Shown: one piece after another, positions 59,216-64,000 of the stretch
Position numbering within the stretch: position 1 is the stretch's first letter
Layout: each line of letters starts with the position of its first letter
Origin: DATMQA01 sp035566895
GTDB taxonomy: Bacteria; Verrucomicrobiota; Verrucomicrobiia; Limisphaerales; UBA8199
NCBI GenBank assembly: GCA_035566895.1
Contig: DATMQA010000131.1
Span: forward strand, 1 to 64,000
DNA: 64,000 nt
Reading direction: 5' to 3'
Made by a program: the position numbers and the translations under genes
Notes under the pieces: generated by a model
What the model was told of the DNA's origin: nothing
What the model saw: the letters and a program-made list of their open reading frames with translations, nothing else
Database searches by the model: none

Positions 59216-59249
59216 ACTCAGTCTGAAGATCTTTTCTTTCCTCGCCCGG

Positions 59250-62138
59250 CTAGCCTTTGCGTTTTTGCGCGCGCCGCTTGGCTTCCAGGAGGCGGCTGGT
59301 GGTGTTGGCGACCGGCTCAGCAGGAGCTTTGGACGGCTCTTCGGCGGCCGCGGCCGACTGGCCAGCGGGTGTTGTGGTTCCTTCCGTGCCCGGCAGCGGC
59401 GCCGTGGCCGGTCCGACGGGACGGAATAAATCGGGCCTGGGTTCCAGCGTCGGGGCGGTTTGTTGAGAGCGGACCTGCTCGCGCCGGGACAGCAACGCGG
59501 CCAACGATTCCTCTGCTTCGGGGGCACGGGGCACCCCTTCCCAGAAGAACAGCCAGCGACGCAAGGCCAGTAGAGCGCGCTGCCATTCGGCGCGATCAAT
59601 CTGAATCCGGCGGACGGCGACATCCAAGGTAAAGAGAAGGACGGCAAACTTGAGCAGGGATTCCCAAAGGTCGCGCGGTTGAAAAGTCTTCAACCGGTCA
59701 TGCGCGAAGGGGTTTCCAGCCGGCCCGGTTGGGTCGAGGATTTTGCCGCTGCCGCTGTCGGCCAGGCGCCGCAACAGATTCGCGTTAGGCTCGGAGGCGA
59801 TGAACTCAGGGGAATAGTTCACGCTGGCGCCGACCACCTGGGACCCACGCAACTGGCCGTCTTTGATGTCCATCAGATTGATGAGATAAGCGCCGACTTC
59901 CTTGGTGGGGAAATGCGCCTCATAGTGGCCGGGCCCGGTCTGTTCGACGCGCACGTTCTGGCGTTCGCCTTTTGGACTGACGATGGTCGCCTGCAAGTTG
60001 AGGAAGTTGCGATAGTTACCTTGCGCATCGAGGGCGTCGGTGAGGAGGACGCCTTCGCCCTGATCCACGGTAATTTCAGTGGCGAAATCCGCGCTGTCCA
60101 ATCGGCGCAAGCTCCACTGGCCGATTTGCGACCAGAATTGACGGTACTTGTCCCAGTTCAGCCAGATCCTGGCCCATTTGGCCTTGGCATCCGAAGTGAA
60201 GGCGACGGCGCGGCCCAGGCCGTATTGCCAATGGGCGAGCAGGGGATCGTTCTTGTCGGTCAATAGGGGAGTCTCGGCGCGCGGCTTGGGCGTCGTGGCA
60301 ACATAGCCCAGGAGCGAAGGATAGTCACCAGGGGCGATGCCCCGCACGAGTTCACTGACGGAACGGACCTGAGGTTTGAAAGGTTCCTCGTAGATGGCTG
60401 ATTTCAAAATCACGGCCGTTTCCTTGATGAAAATCTGGGGCAAGTCGTTGGGTGAACTGACATTGTAAAATCGACCTTTGCCCTGGTCGGCGATGAAGGT
60501 CATGGTGTCGGGCCCGGAATGGCCGGAGATGAGCACCGTGCTGACGGTGATGCGGTCATTGACAATCGCCTGCATCAGGGCAGGGGTGGGCGGGCCGGGG
60601 TCGCCGTCGCTGAACACAATAATGTGCTTGAGATTGGCGGTGGATTTCTTGAGGGATTGATGAGCGAGGTCCATGATCCCCTGGAAGCTGCCCAAATCGC
60701 CCTGGTTCATCCCGGCGATCTGCCGTGCGAGGTCGCTTTTCTTTCCCACTTTTTGGAGCGGGAACAACCAGTGCTCCGTGCCGTCCCACAGCAAGACACC
60801 CATTTCATCGTTGGGCCCCAGCGCGGCGAGCACACCCTGGGCGCAATCACGCGCGACCTGGTTGCCGTCATTGAATTCCATGCCATGCATGATCAGCACC
60901 ACCGCGCCGCTGGGCAGCACCTTCTTGCTGTCCAATTCCATACTGACCGGCAGAGTCGCTTCCAACGGCGTGCCCCGGTAACCGCCTGCTGCGTAGGTCT
61001 GGTCGCCGCCGACGCAGACCAGGCCCACGCCAAAATCGCGCACGGCGCTCTCGAGCAGCTTCTGGCGGTCGCTGCCCAAATCCCCCGCCGAGACGTTGCT
61101 AATGAAGATCGCATCGTAACTCTGCATCTCGGTCAGCGTGGCAGGGAAGCTGTTGACGCCGACCAGACTGATTTCGAGGCGAGAGGTTTGGAGGGCGGCG
61201 GCGAGCTGGCGGTCTTCCTCGGGATTCGAGGAGACAATCAGGATGCGGGGTTCGCCCCGAACGATAGTGAACCCGGTGGCGCGATTATTTTGTGGCAAGG
61301 GGTCACCTGGCGCATCGACCCGAACGTCGTAGCTGTAGAAACCGGGGTCGGTGAGGTTCTGGGGAAATGAGAACAAATTTTTCCCGGCGGAGAGTTGGAC
61401 TTTTTGTTCGCCGAGAAACTGATCGTTTCGATAAAGGCGGACGGTCGAAGTTTGAGCCTGGTCGGCCTGGACGAAGATTTTAACGTCGAAAGTCTGCCCC
61501 TTTTTCAGGCGGCCCGGGACCTGGACCTTTTGAACCGAGACATCGTTGGCGCGGGAAACGCCCATCGGCACCACGTCGACGGAGACGCCAAGCGGTTTGG
61601 CCGCCAGCACGGCGCTCATGCTGTCGCCGACATTCTCGTTGCCGTCGGTCAGCAGCACGAGGCGTTTCTGGCCGGTCTCGGGAAAGGCGGCGGTGCCCAG
61701 GCGGACGGCGGCGGCGAGGTCGGTGCGTTCGGTGCCTACGACAGCTTGGATTTTTTGCAAGTCCACCGCTGCGTTGGGCGAGGACTCGATGCTGGCTTCG
61801 CTGCCAAAGACAATCACCCCGGCCTTGTCGCGGGTTTTCATCTGTTTGCAGATACGATTGACGTACTCGCGGGCGCCCTCCTGTTGGGGTGGGGGGATGC
61901 TATCGGAGCGGTCCAGGACGAAGAAGACGTTCATGCCTTCGATGGGCCTCAGCCATTGCAGCCCCGCGATCGCCAGTACTAATGCGAGCAGCACAGCGAT
62001 GCGAATCAGCACTGCCAGCCAGCGCCGCCAGGAGCTGATTTGCACGTCGCTTTTCCACGCGAACCAAATCACCCATGCCAGCGCCGGCGCCAGCGCCAAC
62101 AAGCAGTAGGGATGGGTGACCTGGAAATTCATCAGCAT
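59250..62138 (-). CDS. Large membrane protein with VWA domain and glutamine-amidotransferase-like region
   Basis: About 962 aa from the ATG of MLMNFQVTHPYCLLALAPAL. Two N-terminal membrane segments (CLLALAPALAWVIWFAW, LIRIAVLLALVLAIAGLQWL) are followed by a VWA domain with MIDAS-like DRSDSIPP, and a second one around VIFSDGDPGPPTPAL. Between and after are GATase1-like parts (FGVGLVCVGGDQTYAAGGYRG, a type common in BatA-like proteins), then a C-terminal membrane segment LLKFAVLLFTLDVAVR and an Ala/Pro/Thr/Glu-rich tail. The layout fits proteins next to MoxR/Bat-type operons, but none is here. The start lies inside a tccaaag repeat. Confidence 0.85.
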   Translation of the reverse strand: MLMNFQVTHPYCLLALAPALAWVIWFAWKSDVQISSWRRWLAVLIRIAVLLALVLAIAGLQWLRPIEGMNVFFVLDRSDSIPPPQQEGAREYVNRICKQMKTRDKAGVIVFGSEASIESSPNAAVDLQKIQAVVGTERTDLAAAVRLGTAAFPETGQKRLVLLTDGNENVGDSMSAVLAAKPLGVSVDVVPMGVSRANDVSVQKVQVPGRLKKGQTFDVKIFVQADQAQTSTVRLYRNDQFLGEQKVQLSAGKNLFSFPQNLTDPGFYSYDVRVDAPGDPLPQNNRATGFTIVRGEPRILIVSSNPEEDRQLAAALQTSRLEISLVGVNSFPATLTEMQSYDAIFISNVSAGDLGSDRQKLLESAVRDFGVGLVCVGGDQTYAAGGYRGTPLEATLPVSMELDSKKVLPSGAVVLIMHGMEFNDGNQVARDCAQGVLAALGPNDEMGVLLWDGTEHWLFPLQKVGKKSDLARQIAGMNQGDLGSFQGIMDLAHQSLKKSTANLKHIIVFSDGDPGPPTPALMQAIVNDRITVSTVLISGHSGPDTMTFIADQGKGRFYNVSSPNDLPQIFIKETAVILKSAIYEEPFKPQVRSVSELVRGIAPGDYPSLLGYVATTPKPRAETPLLTDKNDPLLAHWQYGLGRAVAFTSDAKAKWARIWLNWDKYRQFWSQIGQWSLRRLDSADFATEITVDQGEGVLLTDALDAQGNYRNFLNLQATIVSPKGERQNVRVEQTGPGHYEAHFPTKEVGAYLINLMDIKDGQLRGSQVVGASVNYSPEFIASEPNANLLRRLADSGSGKILDPTGPAGNPFAHDRLKTFQPRDLWESLLKFAVLLFTLDVAVRRIQIDRAEWQRALLALRRWLFFWEGVPRAPEAEESLAALLSRREQVRSQQTAPTLEPRPDLFRPVGPATAPLPGTEGTTTPAGQSAAAAEEPSKAPAEPVANTTSRLLEAKRRAQKRKG

Positions 62139-64000
62139 TAGTCCAAAGTCCAAAGTCCAAAGTCCAAAGTCCGTGGTCCGCGGTCCACCAATACGTGGTC
62201 AGCAGCCAGTAGTCTGTAGTCAGTAGCCGGCTCGGAGCTACTAACTACGGACCACTGGCTGCTGGCTACGGTTGGCTCACTGGCCACAGAATGGGTGCGG
62301 ATGAGCTTCTGCACTCGATGATTTTGCGAATCGGCCACGTAGAGGTTGCCGGCGGAATCCAGAGCGACGCCCCACGGATTATTGAATTGGCCCGGCTCGG
62401 CGCCCGGCCCGCCGATGATTTCAATCGGCTGGTCATTACTGTCGAAGACCTGGATGCGGCTATTGCCGAACTCGCAGACGTACTGCCGCCCAGCCGCATC
62501 GACGCAAATATCGTAGGGGTAGCTCAGTTCGCCTTTGCCGCTGCCGGGTTTGCCGTAGGCGCGAAGGAATTTGCCGTCGCTGGAAAAAACCTCGATGCGA
62601 TGATTGCACGAATCCGCGACGTAAAGCCGGTCCTGGGCGTCCACGGCCAAACCTTCTGGGCGATTGAATTCGCCGGGCCCGGTGCCCGGCTTGCCGATAA
62701 CGGCGACGCATTTTGGTTTTTCCGAACCTTCGCAGGTGAACTTTTGCACCCGCTCATTCTCCTGGTATTCGCTGATGAAGATTTCGCCACGAGAATTAAC
62801 GGCCACAGCGCGCGGCAAACCGAGTTGGCCGAAATTGGTGCCGTGCCCACCCCACTGCGACACCAGTTTGCCTTCGGGGGAAAAATGGTTCACGCGCGAG
62901 TAGTGCGGTTCGACCACGATGATGTTACCGGCCCGGTCACGGCCCATGCCCTTGGGCTTGCCGCGCTCGGTTTGAGGCATCTGCCAGGAGAGCAGAAACG
63001 CACCGCTCGGCGAGAACTTTTGCACTCGCCCTGTCATATCGACGACATACAGGTTGTCCTGCGCATCGACCGCTACCGAGCGAGGCTTGTTAAGCTGGCC
63101 GACACCGACGCCGCGAGTGCCGATGATTTGGACGCGGCTGAAGAGGCGGCTCCGGAGTGGGGCGTCGTTGGGGGTGGAAACTGGAGAGCAGGCGGTGAGG
63201 AGGACGAGAGCGCAGGCGGAAAGGAGCGGGAGGAGTGATGCGTGATGCGTGATGCGTGAAACGTGAAACGTGAAACGTGAAAGACCGCGGCTGCGGACCG
63301 ATGACCAAGCTTGCCAGAGGAGCAACGGGAGCAGCGCCAGCACGAGCAGCATCAAACAAAGCGCATTGACCTGGGCATTGTGGCCGTAATGGAGCAGGTT
63401 AAAGGTGCGCAACGCCAGCGTTTCGCCGCCCGGCGGGACAACGAGGATCATCGATTCTACATCCCACAAACAAAGCAGAAACAGGATGTACCAGGCGGCA
63501 AGAATTTGGGGCGCGATTTGGGGCCACTGGGCGTGACGCAACATCTGCCAGCGGCCCGCGCCTTCCAGGCGGGCCACGTCAATCAAGTCACGGTCCACGG
63601 CTCGCGAGGCGTGAGCAACGGTGTTCCAGCCCAAGGCCAGGTAACGAATGACGAATGCCAGGATGACAATTCCGGCGCTTTGATAAAAGAGCGAGGACCA
63701 GGGGCGGTTGAATGCGGCAATTAACCCGATGCCAAGCAAAACCCCGGGCAACAAAAAAGGCAGCCAGAGGAGCCAGGCGAACCAGCGCGGCAAAGCAGCA
63801 GTTGAGGGGAGGAAACGATCACGGTGGCGTCGGAGCGCGGCCTTTTGGCTGCAGAATCGACGAATGATGGATTGCGGTTGCGCGTTTCTGCAGCCTAAAG
63901 GCCGCGCTCCGACGCCGCTCTGACGCGCCCCGCACAAACCGAGCGCGAGAATCAGCGTGGCCGAAGCTGCGGCGAACCAGACCGAGTTCCAGATGGCGCT
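62138..64000 (-). CDS. ABC transporter permease fused in frame to an NHL-repeat lipoprotein-type domain, 5' part beyond window edge
   Basis: Open to the window edge. Reading inward: SAIWNSVWFAAASATLILALGLCGAR, then a repeat-coded insert (about 31 aa, 63826-63916), then a permease (WFAWLLWLPFLLPGVLLGIGL), its EAA loop DVARLEGAGRWQMLRHAQWP and several helices. After a linker coded by 7-bp repeats (63238-63290) comes LLPLLSACALVLLTACSPVS, a lipoprotein-like leader, then six NHL repeats (SVAVDAQDNLYVVDMTGRVQ, AVNSRGEIFISEYQENERVQ, GVALDSAGNLYVADSQNHRVQ). No in-frame ATG/GTG lies near the leader, so a single product or a weak TTG start is needed. The C-tail is again repeat-coded. Confidence 0.7.
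   Translation of the reverse strand, partial: SAIWNSVWFAAASATLILALGLCGARQSGVGARPLGCRNAQPQSIIRRFCSQKAALRRHRDRFLPSTAALPRWFAWLLWLPFLLPGVLLGIGLIAAFNRPWSSLFYQSAGIVILAFVIRYLALGWNTVAHASRAVDRDLIDVARLEGAGRWQMLRHAQWPQIAPQILAAWYILFLLCLWDVESMILVVPPGGETLALRTFNLLHYGHNAQVNALCLMLLVLALLPLLLWQAWSSVRSRGLSRFTFHVSRITHHASLLPLLSACALVLLTACSPVSTPNDAPLRSRLFSRVQIIGTRGVGVGQLNKPRSVAVDAQDNLYVVDMTGRVQKFSPSGAFLLSWQMPQTERGKPKGMGRDRAGNIIVVEPHYSRVNHFSPEGKLVSQWGGHGTNFGQLGLPRAVAVNSRGEIFISEYQENERVQKFTCEGSEKPKCVAVIGKPGTGPGEFNRPEGLAVDAQDRLYVADSCNHRIEVFSSDGKFLRAYGKPGSGKGELSYPYDICVDAAGRQYVCEFGNSRIQVFDSNDQPIEIIGGPGAEPGQFNNPWGVALDSAGNLYVADSQNHRVQKLIRTHSVASEPTVASSQWSVVSSSEPATDYRLLAADHVLVDRGPRTLDFGLWTLD
62143..62271. repeat. 7-bp tccaaag array and inverted gtagtc array
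   Basis: gtccaaa units (62143-62172) are followed by gtggtcc/gcggtcc and then cagcagc/cagtagt-type units. The right half is inverted: arms 62195-62228 and 62236-62269 match over 34 bp with six transition-type differences, giving a long hairpin. It codes the NHL protein's C-tail on the minus strand. Confidence 0.8.
63238..63290. repeat. gtgatgc/gtgaaac 7-bp repeats joining permease and NHL parts
   Basis: Units gtgatgc x3 then gtgaaac x3 lie in the frame between the permease helices and the lipoprotein-like leader. They code FTFHVSRITHHAS on the minus strand. Confidence 0.8.
63826..63916. repeat. REP-like palindrome inside the ABC permease frame
   Basis: Arms 63826-63855 and 63887-63916 are complementary over 30 bp with one mismatch (ggcgtcggagcgcggcc core). 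It lies in frame within the permease gene and codes about 31 residues that do not look like a membrane helix. Confidence 0.85.

Overview
The window looks like a chromosomal segment of a GC-rich, Gram-negative bacterium of the PVC group, most likely Verrucomicrobiota (Pedosphaera/Limisphaerales-like). Pointers are a prepilin-type protein with the AFTLIELL signature, a ThuA-domain protein with a twin-arginine-like leader, a yeast Ilv5-like ketol-acid reductoisomerase, many lipoproteins, and a remnant of a secreted protein of a type I recall from Planctomycetota/Verrucomicrobiota. No database search was possible, so the taxonomic call is inference. Nearly everything is housekeeping. There is no prophage, CRISPR array, tRNA, rRNA or intact insertion sequence that I can see.

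Layout. 0-3 kb: heme A pathway (ctaB, ctaA) and a cupredoxin-like protein. 3-5 kb: riboflavin genes (ribH, ribBA) and a Trm112-like protein. 5-8 kb: larC and larB for the nickel-pincer cofactor, and a DUF2127 membrane protein. 8-13.4 kb: glyQS, a PTS IIA protein, argS, dnaN, with an AT-rich gap behind dnaN carrying DnaA-box-like sites. 13.5-21.5 kb: cysteine desulfurase, a beta-helix acyltransferase, dinG, dus, a CxxC protein, rnc, BtpA. 21.5-27 kb: membrane protein, SDR, lipoprotein, quinone oxidoreductase, SulP transporter. 27-36.5 kb is the most eroded part: a 5'-truncated secreted-protein gene, an M13 peptidase, a RidA-like gene split by one in-frame amber codon, a TIM-barrel protein, a prepilin-like protein, then a class III cyclase flanked by a truncated SRPBCC/AHSA1 gene and a truncated cysK. 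36.5-41.6 kb: DNA glycosylase, an envelope lipoprotein cluster (LpoB, COG3014-like, YcfL-like and two small exported proteins) and an MFS transporter. 41.8-48.2 kb: SGNH protein, cupin, HD protein, SLT protein, tsaB-tsaE-thiL-CPBP operon. 48.4-55.2 kb: fabD-fabG-acpP-fabF, pyrimidine/thymidine phosphorylase, ilvH, ilvC. 55.3-64 kb: ThuA protein, ppk1, PH-domain protein, a large VWA protein, and an ABC permease reading straight into an NHL-repeat lipoprotein domain.

The most interesting signal is not a gene. Many gene ends are followed at once by degenerate short tandem repeats of 7-10 bp period, with a different unit at each site (for example ten 7-bp units at 51891-51960). Several arrays have an inverted partner and can fold into long imperfect hairpins. 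The arrays run into coding sequence: the C-termini of CtaA, LarC and FabD, an insert in TsaE, and the joint between the permease and NHL parts. Two large REP/MITE-like palindromes (59119-59215 and 63826-63916, the second in frame inside the permease) and a 12-bp word present four times (41.7-41.85 and 55.27 kb) add to this. The arrays resemble the heptameric STRR sequences of cyanobacteria and may be an under-described class of 3'-end element.
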